From Frankia sp. R82 (GTDB taxonomy: Bacteria > Actinomycetota > Actinomycetes > Frankiales > Frankiaceae), in assembly GCF_023716925.1 (NCBI RefSeq), contig NZ_JAMQQG010000288.1:1-37329 (forward strand): a DNA stretch of 37,329 nucleotides, given 5' to 3'. The position numbers were made by a program, and so were the translations under genes. Positions 17,077 to 26,274 of the stretch are shown here, piece by piece. The stretch's first letter is position 1. Every line of letters starts with the position of its first letter. The notes beneath the pieces were generated by a model. That model was given only the letters and a program-made list of their open reading frames with translations. It did not search any database and was not told the origin of the DNA.

Positions 17077-18426
17077 TTGACCGCAAAGCCGAGATCGTCG
17101 GGACCATCGACATCGTCCGGACCGGCGGGACCGTCGAAGTCGCCGGGAGCGGACGGCCCGGCGCGTGGCCGACGCCCGAGCCGCTCGTCGGGCGCCCGGT
17201 CAGGGGGGCCGGCAGCGGCGAAGGACGTGTCACCAGCACAGGACGCGCCGGGGACGGTCCGCCGGCTGCGCCCACAGCCTGCCGGGGTGCCGTACTTCGA
17301 TGTGGACGAGATGCTCGACACCGAGCGCATCGTCGTGTGCTGCGGCTCCGGCGGGGTGGGCAAGACCACCACCGCGGCGGCACTGGCGTTGCGGGCGGCC
17401 GAGCGCGGGCGCAGGGTGGTCGTGCTGACCATCGACCCGGCCCGCCGGCTGGCCCAGTCGCTCGGCCTGACCACGCTGGACAACACTCCGCGGGAGGTCG
17501 CCGGGATCGATCTGTCCGCCGGCGGTCGTCTCGACGCGATGATGCTGGACATGAAGCGGACGTTCGACGAGATCGTCCTGGCACACAGTTCGCCCGAGCG
17601 GGCCCAGGCCCTGCTCGACAATCCCTTCTACCAGACGCTGTCCTCCTCCTTCGCCGGGACGCAGGAGTACATGGCGATGGAGAAGCTCGGTCAGCTCGAC
17701 GCGACCGACGAATGGGACCTGATCGTCGTCGACACCCCGCCGACCCGGTCGGCGCTGGACTTCCTGGACGCGCCGACCCGGCTCGGCACGTTCCTCGACG
17801 GCCGGCTGCTGCGGATTCTGTTGGCCCCCGCGAAGGCCGGTGGCCGCGCGTACGCGAAGGTTCTCGGCGCGGGCATCGGGATGTTCACCCGGGTGCTGAC
17901 GAAGGTTCTCGGTGCGCAGCTGCTCACCGATCTGAGCGTGTTCGTCGCCGCGCTGGAAACGATGTTCGGTGGATTCCGTGCCCGCGCCGACGAGACCTAC
18001 CGGTTGCTCGGCGAACAGGGCACGTCGTTCGTCGTGGTCGCCGCGCCGGAGGCGGCGGCGCTGCGCGAGGCGTCCTACTTCGTCGACCGGCTCGACGCCG
18101 ACGGGATGCCGCTGGCCGGCCTGGTGGTCAACCGGACGCACCACAGCGACGCGTCGACACTGACCGTGGAGCGCAGCCTGGCCGCCGCCGAGAACCTCGA
18201 TGAACACGGGGAGCATCCCCTGGCGGCGGCGGTCCTGCGCATCCATGCGGAACGGGCTCGGCTGGCCGAACGGGAGGCGCGGCTGCGGGAGCGGTTCACC
18301 AGCGCTCATCCGGACACCCCGCTGGTGGAGGTGGAGGCGCTGGCGGAGGATGTGCACGATCTCGAGGGCCTGCGGGAGATCGGCTGCGCTCTTGCGCGGG
18401 TGGATCGGCTGGAGCAGACCGGCTGA
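17077..18426 (+). CDS. ArsA/Get3-like ATPase, second of pair
   Basis: 449 residues from TTG 17077, four bases after the first ATPase. The first 75 residues are Ser/Pro/Gly-rich and not conserved, so a later GTG or ATG (around 17288-17310) could be the true start. Core: [87 protein letters not shown] and [11 protein letters not shown]. This matches Rv3680 nearly block for block. Cytoplasmic P-loop ATPase expected to pair with its upstream neighbour. Confidence 0.92.
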   Translation: MTAKPRSSGPSTSSGPAGPSKSPGADGPARGRRPSRSSGARSGGPAAAKDVSPAQDAPGTVRRLRPQPAGVPYFDVDEMLDTERIVVCCGSGGVGKTTTAAALALRAAERGRRVVVLTIDPARRLAQSLGLTTLDNTPREVAGIDLSAGGRLDAMMLDMKRTFDEIVLAHSSPERAQALLDNPFYQTLSSSFAGTQEYMAMEKLGQLDATDEWDLIVVDTPPTRSALDFLDAPTRLGTFLDGRLLRILLAPAKAGGRAYAKVLGAGIGMFTRVLTKVLGAQLLTDLSVFVAALETMFGGFRARADETYRLLGEQGTSFVVVAAPEAAALREASYFVDRLDADGMPLAGLVVNRTHHSDASTLTVERSLAAAENLDEHGEHPLAAAVLRIHAERARLAEREARLRERFTSAHPDTPLVEVEALAEDVHDLEGLREIGCALARVDRLEQTG

Positions 18427-18613
18427 GCGAGGCCGCCCCGCGGAGCTCGGTGGGCCGACTGCGGGTGGGCCGACAGTGAGCACCTGGCGGCCGGCGGGTG
18501 ATGGCCCGCGGGCGGTGGCGCAGGGACAGCGGTGAGGTCCGGGCCGGGACGTCGTTGTCCTCGGACGGAACCGCAGACCGGGCGGCGATGGGCCGGGTCG
18601 AACAGACCCGGAG

Positions 18614-18967
18614 CTACCCGGCGGAGGCCGATCGGTGGTCGGCCTGAGCATCCGCAAGCAGCTTGCGCCAGGACGTGACGTCCGGACGGCGACGAAGCAG
18701 CGCGCGGCGCTCCCGTTCGGTCATGCCACCCCAGACACCGAACTCGACGTGGTTGTCGAGGGCGTCGGCGAGGCACTCGGTGCGGACAGCGCAGCCGAAG
18801 CACCGGGTCTTCACCCGGTTCTGGGCGGCGCCCTGGACGAACAGCTCATCGGGGTCGAGGTCACGACAGGCGGCGTGAGCCGTCCAGTCGCCGTCGACGG
18901 TGGAGCCCACCAGAGGAGCTGGGTTGGCACGAAGGGGACTGACGGCGGGGGCCAGGCTTCTGGTCAT
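18614..18967 (-). CDS. whiB4: WhiB-family iron-sulfur regulator (WhiB4 type)
   Basis: 117 residues from ATG 18967 preceded by GGCAGGTGG. Four cysteines in WhiB spacing: one in AACRDLDPDELF, then CFGCAVRTEC (Cys-x2-Cys-x5-Cys), followed by the turn GVWGGMTERERRAL and a basic C-terminus (RRRPDVTSWRKL) for DNA binding. These bind a [4Fe-4S] cluster and respond to redox or NO. Its place between the ATPase pair and ponA2 matches whiB4 (Rv3681c), a redox regulator of antioxidant and beta-lactam responses in mycobacteria. Transcribed divergently from ponA2 across a 550-base regulatory gap. Confidence 0.92.
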   Translation of the reverse strand: MTRSLAPAVSPLRANPAPLVGSTVDGDWTAHAACRDLDPDELFVQGAAQNRVKTRCFGCAVRTECLADALDNHVEFGVWGGMTERERRALLRRRPDVTSWRKLLADAQADHRSASAG

Positions 18968-19519
18968 GCCACCTGCCTTTCTTCTCGAGGCCGGGTCAGG
19001 GGTCCCGTGCGGGTGGTGACGTGGCGTTGACCCGAAACCGTACGGAGTGGCGTGGCCACGGCCCAGACCCCACACGGGTGGTTGTCCAAATGACTAGTCC
19101 GGGCCATTGATCCGGATCGCGGCGCTAGTGCTGTCTGTGACATCAAGATGTCTGTTGCGTGACAATCTGATGGCTGTGCAGCGTAGGGGCACAGTTGCCA
19201 TCCCGGTATGTCTGGCCGGAAACCTGGCCCGGTGACCACCCCGCCCCGGATGGGGTGGTCCGAAGGTGACTCGTTCGGCGGACGTTCGACACCTGATTGA
19301 TGTGGATGTCGTCACGTCGGTCCCGGGCACGCCTTGGTGGCCCCGGCGAGCGCCGACTGTCAGGAGTGCCCCTGCCCAGGTCGGGACGATTTGGGCAGGT
19401 CCAGTGGGATGCTCCTGCACAGTTGTACCGGTCTGGGTCCACCCGTCAGGTGTGGTTGATCAGATGTTGGCCCGTATGCTGCGACTGGTGTCCCAGCCTG
19501 GCTGGACGGAGGTCCGCCG
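18968..19519. promoter_or_regulatory. whiB4-ponA2 divergent control region
   Basis: 552 bases without a gene. Readable elements: a palindrome GACATC-AA-GATGTC at 19139-19152; a 9-bp-arm hairpin at 19234-19260 (loop 19243-19251); a possible ponA2 -10, TATGCT, at 19475-19480; and the ponA2 ribosome site GGAGG at 19508-19512. The AT-richer block around 19081-19170 is the likely promoter core for whiB4. Confidence 0.5.
19234..19260. repeat. Inverted repeat in whiB4-ponA2 gap
   Basis: GACCACCCC (19234-19242) pairs exactly with GGGGTGGTC (19252-19260) across a nine-base loop. Operator or leader hairpin for ponA2; cannot be decided from sequence. Confidence 0.7.
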
Positions 19520-22108
19520 ATGAGCACGCCCCCCGGGCCCCCGGCGCCCGACGGGCCCGCACGGCGGCTCTACCGACCCGGATTCGGATCCGACGGCCCG
19601 CTGCGCCGAGGCCGCCGCACCGTCGCCTTCTGGGCTCGGCGGCTGTCCGGCGTCGGGCTGATCAGCGTGCTGTCCGGAGTGCTCGTCGGCATGCTCGCGC
19701 TGCCGGTCGTCGGTGCGGTCGGGCTGACCGCCAAGAACAGCGCGGACGACTTCCTCAGCCTGCCGGAGAACCTGGTCGTACCGCCGCTGGCGCAGGCCTC
19801 CCGCATTCTGGACGCCCGTGGCAACCAGATCGCCGTGCTCTCCGGTGAGCAGGACCGCGAGGTCGTCTCGCTCGGCCGGGTGTCCCCGGTGATGCGCGAG
19901 GCCATCGTCGACATCGAGGACTCGCGGTTCTACGAGCACGACGGGCTCGACTACAAGGGCCTTGCCCGCGCCTACCTCACCAACCGGGAGAACGGGTCGG
20001 TAACCCAGGGTGGATCAACTCTGACCCAGCAGTACGTCAAGAACGTTCTGCTGATGTCCGCCACCACCGACGCGCAGCGCCGGGCAGCCACCGAACAGAC
20101 GGTGCAGCGCAAGCTGCGCGAAGCCCGCTACGCGCTCTATCTGGAAGCACACCTGAGCAAGGACGAGATCCTCGAGCGCTATCTCAACATCGCCTATTTC
20201 GGGGACGGCGACTACGGCATCCAGGTCGCCGCGCGGCGCTACTTCAACGTGGACGTCGACAAGCTCACCCTGGCCCAGGCGGCGCTGCTCGCCGGCCTGG
20301 TGAAGAATCCGACGGCCTACAATCCGGTGCTGCACCCGCAGGCCGCCGTCCAGCGGCGCAACGTGGTGCTCGACCGGATGCGCGAGCTGCACCACGTCAG
20401 CGACGCGGACTTCCGCACCGCGCACGACAGCCCGTTGGTCCTCAACCGCCCGGCCCGCTCGGCCGACCCGTGCGCCGACTCCGGTGCCCCGTTCTTCTGT
20501 GCGCTGGTCCGCCAGGAGCTGCTCAACGACAGAACCTTCGCCCCGACCGAGGACGATGCGCGAAGGCTGCTGTTCGAGGGCGGTCTGACCATAACCACCA
20601 CCCTGGAGCCCGTGGCCCAGCAGGCCGCCCAGTCCGCGGCGAACGAGGTCATCCCGGTCGGCAACCGGGTCGCGGCCGGGGTGGTGACGATGCAGCCCGG
20701 TACCGGCCAGGTGCTCGCCGTGGCGGAGAACCGCGAGTACGGCCCCACCGCCGACGGGTTGGTATCGAGCCTGTCCACCGACTTCGTGCACACGAAGGAG
20801 GTCTATCCGGCCGATGAGGACTCGTTCAGCCCCGGTTCGACCTTCAAGGTGTTCACGCTCATTTCGGCGCTCAAGGCCGGAATGCCGCTCTCGACGACGC
20901 TGCACGCGCCGCTCTGCTACCAGTCGAAGGTCTTCCCGAACCCACAGCCGAAGAACTGCTACGGCAACGCCGATCCGAGCGAGGACGGTTTCTACTCACT
21001 GACCACGGCGACCTGGGACTCGGTCAACACCTACTACATCCAGCTCGCGGAGAAACTGGGTGTGCTGCGCACCGCCCAGATCGCCCGCGACATGGGCGTC
21101 ACGTCGTGCCGGATCCGCCCCCAGGGCAACAGCGATCCCGAGTGCAAGGGGGTCGACGGGATCAGCTCGTCGGACGGTTCGGCGATCCTCGGCTCGAACG
21201 AGATCAGCACGCTCGACCTCGCGACCGCCTACTCGACGCTGGCCGCCCGCGGTCGCAGGTGCGCGCCCCGCACCGTCACCGCCATCAGCCAGCGGATCGG
21301 CGGTGCCGACCGGCCGCTGCCCTTCAACGCCGGCGCACCCTGCGAGCAGGTGCTCGATCCGAAGATCGCCGACACGGTGAGCTCGGTCCTGGAGGGCGTG
21401 ATCAGCCACGGCACCGCCAGCGGCAACGCACAGATCGGCCGGCCGGCCGCCGGCAAGACCGGGACCGCCGAAGGCTTCAGCACCGCCTCGTTCGCCGGCT
21501 ACATCCCGCAGCTGGCCACCGCGGTCACCCTCGCGGATCCGCGCGGTCCGACCGCACATCCACTGACCAACGTGCTTGGCCGCAACGTGTTCGGCGGCGG
21601 CTACCCGGCCCAGATCTGGGCCCGCACGATGACCCGGACGATCGACGGCCTGGGTCTCCCGGTGGCGCCGCTGCCGCCGGAGGACGGCACCCTGCCGCAG
21701 GTGCCGACCAAGCCGGTGCCGAACGTCGTCGGCCAGCCGCAGGCGATGGCCGAGCAGATCCTGGTCCAGCAGGGCTTCCACGTGTCGTCGCAGCCCGTGG
21801 TCTGGCCCGGCCAGCCGGGCATCGTGGTCGGCATGACGCCACCGGCCGGCAGCGTCGTGTCCCTGAACACCGAGATCCACCTGGCCATCTCCGGGGGTCT
21901 CACCGGCGCCCCGGTGCTGCCCGGGGGCTCGCCCCCCGGTGGCATCGGCCTCGGCATCGTGCAGCCGCCGGCAGCCGCCCCGGCCAGTGACGGGGGCCTC
22001 GCCGGCCTCCTGGCGCAGCTGTTCCCCCGTAACCAGCTCGGAGCTCGACTACCCGGCAACGCGGTCGAACCGGCGCTGGCCCCCGACCGCCGCGCCCGGC
22101 GACGCTGA
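19520..22108 (+). CDS. ponA2: Bifunctional class A penicillin-binding protein with PASTA domain
   Basis: 862 residues; ATG 19520 has GGAGG seven bases upstream. Short cytoplasmic N-terminus, one membrane span (about 45-70). Then a GT51 transglycosylase domain with catalytic Glu133 in EDSRFYEHDG and QGGSTLTQQYVKN, and a transpeptidase domain with Ser440-x-x-Lys443 (PGSTFK), Ser501-Val-Asn503 and Lys646-Thr-Gly648. One PASTA domain (about 718-790) is followed by a Gly/Pro-rich tail. Polymerises and cross-links peptidoglycan outside the membrane. Same position as PonA2/Rv3682 beside whiB4. All catalytic residues are intact. Confidence 0.95.
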   Translation: MSTPPGPPAPDGPARRLYRPGFGSDGPLRRGRRTVAFWARRLSGVGLISVLSGVLVGMLALPVVGAVGLTAKNSADDFLSLPENLVVPPLAQASRILDARGNQIAVLSGEQDREVVSLGRVSPVMREAIVDIEDSRFYEHDGLDYKGLARAYLTNRENGSVTQGGSTLTQQYVKNVLLMSATTDAQRRAATEQTVQRKLREARYALYLEAHLSKDEILERYLNIAYFGDGDYGIQVAARRYFNVDVDKLTLAQAALLAGLVKNPTAYNPVLHPQAAVQRRNVVLDRMRELHHVSDADFRTAHDSPLVLNRPARSADPCADSGAPFFCALVRQELLNDRTFAPTEDDARRLLFEGGLTITTTLEPVAQQAAQSAANEVIPVGNRVAAGVVTMQPGTGQVLAVAENREYGPTADGLVSSLSTDFVHTKEVYPADEDSFSPGSTFKVFTLISALKAGMPLSTTLHAPLCYQSKVFPNPQPKNCYGNADPSEDGFYSLTTATWDSVNTYYIQLAEKLGVLRTAQIARDMGVTSCRIRPQGNSDPECKGVDGISSSDGSAILGSNEISTLDLATAYSTLAARGRRCAPRTVTAISQRIGGADRPLPFNAGAPCEQVLDPKIADTVSSVLEGVISHGTASGNAQIGRPAAGKTGTAEGFSTASFAGYIPQLATAVTLADPRGPTAHPLTNVLGRNVFGGGYPAQIWARTMTRTIDGLGLPVAPLPPEDGTLPQVPTKPVPNVVGQPQAMAEQILVQQGFHVSSQPVVWPGQPGIVVGMTPPAGSVVSLNTEIHLAISGGLTGAPVLPGGSPPGGIGLGIVQPPAAAPASDGGLAGLLAQLFPRNQLGARLPGNAVEPALAPDRRARRR

Positions 22109-22201
22109 CCCGCCGGAGCGGACACCGCCCGAACGAGATCAGCGCGCGCCGACCGTGCGTCCGGACCCGGCCCGTCCTGGCCCGGCCCGGTCAGACAGCG
22201 G

Positions 22202-22696
22202 TCAGCCGCCGGTGAGACGGGCCTTCACCAGTGCGGCGACCCGTCCGCCCTCGGCTCGGCCGGCCACGGCGGCCTGCACCGCCTTCATCGCGGGGCCGAT
22301 GGCCCGGGGCCCGCTCAGGCCCAGCTCACCCAGGGCCTGGTCGATGATCGCGGTCAGCTCGTCGTCGCCGAGCTGGCGGGGCAGGTAGGTGTTGAGCACC
22401 TCACCCTCGGCGCGTTCCCGCGTGGCGGCCTCGGCCCGGCCGGCGTCGGCGTAGGCCTGCGCGGCCTCGCGGCGCTTCTTCACCTCGCGGGTGAGGACCC
22501 GCAGGACCTCCTCGTCGTCGAGGATGCGGGCCGTGTCGCCGGCGACCTCGGCCTCCTTGACAGCGGCGAGTGCCAGCCGCAGCGTGGACGTCCGCAGCTC
22601 GTCGCGGGACTTCATCGCGGCCGTCAGATCGCCGCGCAGTCGCTGCTGCAACGATCCCGCCTCGGTGCGCTGGCCAGGCTCCGTCGGGGTACTCAT
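22202..22696 (-). CDS. GatB/YqeY-domain protein
   Basis: 164 residues from ATG 22696. The body (SLQQRLRGDLTAAMKSRDEL...LRLALAAVKEAEV...REVKKRREAAQAY...VLNTYLPRQLGDDEL) is the YqeY family, related to the tail domain of the GatB amidotransferase subunit. Some members may assist tRNA-dependent amidation, but the function of stand-alone YqeY is unproven. Converges with ponA2 and diverges from the metallophosphoesterase gene, so it is probably its own transcription unit. Confidence 0.9.
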   Translation of the reverse strand: MSTPTEPGQRTEAGSLQQRLRGDLTAAMKSRDELRTSTLRLALAAVKEAEVAGDTARILDDEEVLRVLTREVKKRREAAQAYADAGRAEAATRERAEGEVLNTYLPRQLGDDELTAIIDQALGELGLSGPRAIGPAMKAVQAAVAGRAEGGRVAALVKARLTGG

Positions 22697-22933
22697 AGTC
22701 AACGCAGCCTATGGGCTCCACCCGGCGAACTGGTCACCTCCGACCACACATCGACGACACCGACGACCACTCGGCGACGTCGGCGATGTCGCAGCGCCGG
22801 TGCGACGGGCGAGGTGAGACGGTAGAAGTGCGGCGCCGCCCCCGGGACTGGCCCGAAGGTGCCAGGCGGGCGCAGGTACTGCTCGACGGCGGGGGTCCCC
22901 GAAATCGTGTTCCCCGGGAAAGGTCTGGTCTGG

Positions 22934-23899
22934 ATGCATGGTGTGTCACTGGGCTCCGCCGGTGGTGGTGTCGCCCGAGCCGGTGGTGCTCGTCGTGCCG
23001 CTCGAACCGGTGGTGCCGTCGGTGCGCTCGGCGCGGGTGTGCTGGCCTATGGCGCGCTGGTCGAGCGCACGTCGTACACGCTGCGGCGGGTGCCCGTGCC
23101 GGTGCTGGCGCCCGGCTCGCGGCCGGTGCGGGTGCTGCACCTGTCCGATCTGCACGTCACCGCCGGCCAGCACGGCAAGCTGGCCTGGCTGTCCGATCTG
23201 GCCCGGCTCGTCCCCGACCTGGTGGTGCTGACCGGGGACATCGTCTGCGCGGACGAGGCCCGCGGCCCGCTGCTGGCCGCGCTGGCACCGCTCTACTCGT
23301 TTCCGGGCGTGTTCGTCCCCGGCAACAACGACTACTTCGCTCCCACTCTGCGTAGTCCGCACCGCTATCTGCGCCGCGCCGCGTCGGCGCCGGCCGATCC
23401 GCGGGGCACCGAGCTGGACTGGCCAACTCTGGCCGGCAGGCTCGCCGCCGCCAGCGGCTGGCTGGAACTGGCCAACACCCGGACCGTCCTCGAGGCCGGC
23501 GGTCTGCGTCTGGACCTGCGCGGCGTGGACGACGCCCGACTGCGCCGGGACCGCCCGGTCGCGGTGGCGGGCCCGCCGCGGCCGGGCACCGATCTGGCGA
23601 TCGGGCTGTCGCACACCCCCGAACCCCGGGTCCTCGACGCCTTCGTCGCGGATGGCGTGCAGCTCATCCTGTCCGGCCACACCCACGGGGGGCAGATTCG
23701 GCTGCCGGGGATCGGCGCGCTGGTGGCCAACTGCGGCCTGGACCGCTCGCGGGTGCGCGGCCTGTCGTGCCAGGTGGGCGGTACCAGGTCGGCCTGGCTG
23801 CACGTCTCCCCGGGCCTGGGGACCTCGCCGTTCGCGCCGATCCGGCTGGGCTGCCGGCCCGAGGCGACGCTGCTGGGACTGGTGGCGGCGACGGCCTGA
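22934..23899 (+). CDS. Calcineurin-like metallophosphoesterase, membrane-anchored
   Basis: 321 residues from ATG 22934. A Gly/Ala/Val-rich N-terminal segment (about residues 15-42) may be a membrane anchor or signal. Metal-binding series: LSDLHV (Asp, His), LTGDIV (Asp), PGNNDYF (Asn, Asp), GLSHTP (His), SGHTHGGQ (His-x-His). This places it in the YkuE/Rv3683-like group of two-metal phosphoesterases. Substrate unknown; neighbours suggest envelope work. A reading from 22859 adds 25 residues without support. Confidence 0.9.
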   Translation: MHGVSLGSAGGGVARAGGARRAARTGGAVGALGAGVLAYGALVERTSYTLRRVPVPVLAPGSRPVRVLHLSDLHVTAGQHGKLAWLSDLARLVPDLVVLTGDIVCADEARGPLLAALAPLYSFPGVFVPGNNDYFAPTLRSPHRYLRRAASAPADPRGTELDWPTLAGRLAAASGWLELANTRTVLEAGGLRLDLRGVDDARLRRDRPVAVAGPPRPGTDLAIGLSHTPEPRVLDAFVADGVQLILSGHTHGGQIRLPGIGALVANCGLDRSRVRGLSCQVGGTRSAWLHVSPGLGTSPFAPIRLGCRPEATLLGLVAATA

Positions 23900-23960
23900 C
23901 GATTCGGGACGCCCCACCCGCCGCACGCCCCGCCGCGTCGGGTATGCTTCTGTTCGGTCG

Positions 23961-24037
<77 letters not shown>

Positions 24038-24039
24038 GG

Positions 24040-24079
24040 GTCAGGGGCATGATCGGATTTTATCGATCATGCCCCTGAC
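24040..24079 (+). terminator. Terminator hairpin after tRNA-Pro
   Basis: Perfect 16-bp stem (24040-24055 with 24064-24079), loop GATTTTAT, three bases after the tRNA CCA. No following T-run. The stem contains CATGATCG, repeated as direct copies at 24211-24218 and 24226-24233 before the next gene. Confidence 0.85.
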
Positions 24080-24230
24080 GCATGTCCGCCCGCAGCGCAG
24101 GCTCATGTGATCTGCTTTTCGCTACCGGTTTCGGGCATTTCGCACCGACCGGGACGTCCGGCGAACCCGGGGGGCGGGTGTTCTACCGTGTACCCAGCAC
24201 CGACGAGTTTCATGATCGGTCTTACCATGA

Positions 24231-24258
24231 TCGACCAGTGTGTCCGGCGCGTTAGGAT
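24231..24258 (+). promoter_or_regulatory. Candidate promoter of pyrH-like gene
   Basis: TCGACC (24231-24236), a 16-base spacer, and TAGGAT (24253-24258), six bases before the ATG at 24265. Transcription would begin at or beside the start codon, giving a leaderless mRNA. Confidence 0.45.
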
Positions 24259-24264
24259 CGCACG

Positions 24265-25059
24265 ATGGAAAAGGGGAAGCGGGAGACTGTGGCCAAATAC
24301 CGTCGAGTGGTCGTAAAACTGAGCGGCCGGGCGATCGCCGGTTCCGCGGAATTCGGGTTCGACTCCAACGCGCTGGAGCATCTCGCCCGGGAAATCATCG
24401 CCGTCCGGCAGTCCGGCGTCGAGGTGGCCATCGTCGTGGGCGGCGGGAACCTGTTTCGCGGCAACCAGTCGGACCGCTGGGGCATCGACCGGGTCGAGGC
24501 CGACAACATCGGCATGCTCGGCACCGTGATCAACAGCCTGCTCCTGCGTGGCAAACTGACCGCCCTCGGCGAGGACAACCTGCGGGTGATGACTGCGGTC
24601 CCGGTGCCCGCGGTGGCCGAGCCGTACATCCGGCTGCGCGCTGTGCACCTGCTGGAAAAGGGCGCCACCGTCATTCTCGCCTGCGGCAACGGCCAGCCCT
24701 TTCTCACCACCGACTATCCGGCGGTCCAGCGGGCGCTGGAGCTCGGTGCGGACGCGGTGCTCGCGGCCAAGGACGGCGTCGACGGTGTCTACGACAGCGA
24801 CCCGAAGCTCAACCCAAACGCGGAGCGGTTCTCCCATCTCAGCTACGACGAGGTGATCAGCCGCGGGCTGCGGGTGATGGATCAGTCCGCGTTCATCCTG
24901 GCGCGTGACTTCGGTATCCCGCTGCACATCTTCGACATCGAGCAGCAGGGTGCGATGACGGCGATCTGTCGGGGCGAACATCGCGGCACCGTCATCACCA
25001 GCACCGGGGAGGACGCGGAGACCGCCGCGATGGTCGGCTCCACCGAATCGGTGGGGTAA
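24265..25059 (+). CDS. pyrH: Divergent UMP kinase (PyrH) homologue
   Basis: 264 residues from ATG 24265, or 256 from GTG 24289 (VAKYRR, the usual PyrH N-terminus, with GGGGAAG-type purines upstream). Amino-acid-kinase fold with VVKLSGR, VVGGGNLFRG, ADNIGMLGTVIN, GNGQPFLTTD and DGVDGVYDSDPK. Compared with canonical PyrH, the Glu of KLSGE is Arg22, GTGNPFFTTD is changed, and KATKVDGVY is AAKDGVDGVY. The housekeeping pyrH normally sits with rpsB-tsf-frr; none is here, so this is probably a paralogue with altered regulation or substrate. It starts the non-conserved stretch after tRNA-Pro. Confidence 0.8.
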   Translation: MEKGKRETVAKYRRVVVKLSGRAIAGSAEFGFDSNALEHLAREIIAVRQSGVEVAIVVGGGNLFRGNQSDRWGIDRVEADNIGMLGTVINSLLLRGKLTALGEDNLRVMTAVPVPAVAEPYIRLRAVHLLEKGATVILACGNGQPFLTTDYPAVQRALELGADAVLAAKDGVDGVYDSDPKLNPNAERFSHLSYDEVISRGLRVMDQSAFILARDFGIPLHIFDIEQQGAMTAICRGEHRGTVITSTGEDAETAAMVGSTESVG

Positions 25060-25164
25060 GCGGCCCGGCCAGACCCCTGCGGGGCCCGACCGGGCGGCTA
25101 CCTGCCGGTGCCACGACCTGCTTCGTTGACCGGGTTCGGGGGTCAGCCCGGGCCTGAGTGCCTG

Positions 25165-25181
25165 GACCGCCCCGGGCGGTC
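25165..25181. terminator. Palindrome between convergent genes
   Basis: GACCGCCC and GGGCGGTC around one C, immediately after the stop of the secreted-protein gene and about 105 bases beyond the pyrH-like stop. Likely bidirectional terminator. Confidence 0.55.
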
Positions 25182-25183
25182 GA

Positions 25184-25630
25184 TCAGGAACAGGTGTAGG
25201 TGAGTGCCGAGGAGGTGTCCGTGGCCCGGGCATTGTTCGCCGTGGCGGTGGTGACCGTCTTGAACTGGTTTTGACCGGCGAACGCGCACGGAACCGTCGC
25301 GCTGTCGCCGACGCCGGCGCCGCCCCAGAACGACTTGCTCACCGGCTCGCCGACGTTCGTCCACTTCCCGTTCGCGTACTTCTTCAGCTGGTTGCTGATC
25401 GTCATCGAGCCGGTGTACCAGTTGTCGCAGATCACCGCGCCGTTGCCGGAGATGGTCGACCCGGTGATCGACGCGTTCCCGGTGGGTGTCAGGGCGGAGA
25501 CGCTGCAGCCGGTGCCGGGTAGCGCGGCCGCCGCGGCGGACGCTGGCGTGGCGGTGCCGATGAAGGCCACCGCCACGGTGCCCGTGGCACCGATGGCCGC
25601 GGTCCGCAGGGCTGTGCGGGTACGGGGCAC
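25184..25630 (-). CDS. Small secreted four-cysteine protein
   Basis: 148 residues from GTG 25630 with AGGAGG six bases upstream; the longer frame upstream is a shadow of the SnoaL-like gene. Signal peptide: basic PRTRTALR, hydrophobic AAIGATGTVAVAFIG, cleavage expected near TPASA-AA. The mature part is about 115 residues, Thr/Asn/Ser-rich, with four Cys (GTGCSV, VICDNW, VPCAFA and the final TCS) that could form two disulfides. The sequence YANGKWTNVGEPVSKSF suggests beta structure. I do not recognise the family. Last gene of the minus-strand series that includes the acyl-AMP ligase. Confidence 0.75.
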   Translation of the reverse strand: MPRTRTALRTAAIGATGTVAVAFIGTATPASAAAAALPGTGCSVSALTPTGNASITGSTISGNGAVICDNWYTGSMTISNQLKKYANGKWTNVGEPVSKSFWGGAGVGDSATVPCAFAGQNQFKTVTTATANNARATDTSSALTYTCS

Positions 25631-25743
25631 GGAATCCTCCTGAAGGGGTCGGTGCTGCTGGTGGGCGGTGCTGCTGGTGGGAGGTGCAGGCGGTGGGGCG
25701 GTGCTGCCCGGTGGGGCGGGCGCCTGCTGGTGCGGCGGCAGGC

Positions 25744-26274
25744 TCAGCCGCGCGGGCTGCCGTAGGTGGGGCTGCCGTAGGTGGGGCTGCCGTAGGTGTA
25801 GGTACGGGTCAGTGGCGGCGGCGGCCCGAAGAAGGTGCTGATGGATGTCAGGCCGGTGTGGTCGAACGTGGTCACGTCCAGCCCGGCGAGCACGACCTGA
25901 CCGATGCTGTCGCGCAGCCCCCACTCCCAGCGGGCCCGGTCGTGGTGGACGTCCACAGCGCTGACCCGTACCGGACGGTGTCCCGGATAAGGCCCGAGGA
26001 AGCCGCCGATCAGGTCGCTGAACCCTTCGACACCGACCGCGGCGCCCAGCGGATTCGCGTAGCTCACCCGGTCGGCGCAGCAACCGGCCAACAGCTGCGT
26101 GCGGGCACGCCCGTCGGTCTGCGCCCAGGCGGCGTACAGGCGGTCCGCGAGCGTTTCCAGCCAGGCCTGCACCTGCGCTGTCGGCTCGGCCTCGGTCGGG
26201 CGCCAGGACGCGTCCCCGGTGCCGGGCGAGCCGGCGGGGCCGGGGACGTGAGGGGTGTGCGCGGGGTGGGTCAC
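25744..26274 (-). CDS. SnoaL-like (NTF2-fold) protein with YGSPT tail repeats
   Basis: 176 residues from GTG 26274, which overlaps the TGA of the acyl-AMP ligase gene by three bases. Core LADRLYAAWAQTDGRARTQLL...DRVSYANPLG...GVEGFSDLIGGFLGPYPGHRPVRVS...ARWEWGLRD...GLDVTTFDHTGLTSISTFFGP is the NTF2/SnoaL fold, used by polyketide cyclases, isomerases and binding proteins. The C-terminus carries three exact 15-base repeats coding YGSPT. Catalytic residues cannot be assigned. Translational coupling to the ligase indicates a shared pathway. Confidence 0.75.
   Translation of the reverse strand: MTHPAHTPHVPGPAGSPGTGDASWRPTEAEPTAQVQAWLETLADRLYAAWAQTDGRARTQLLAGCCADRVSYANPLGAAVGVEGFSDLIGGFLGPYPGHRPVRVSAVDVHHDRARWEWGLRDSIGQVVLAGLDVTTFDHTGLTSISTFFGPPPPLTRTYTYGSPTYGSPTYGSPRG
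25754..25798. repeat. Three exact 15-bp tandem repeats inside SnoaL-like gene
   Basis: Unit GGGCTGCCGTAGGTG at 25754, 25769 and 25784, in frame, coding for a repeated YGSPT pentapeptide at the C-terminus. Copy number may vary between strains. Confidence 0.95.
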
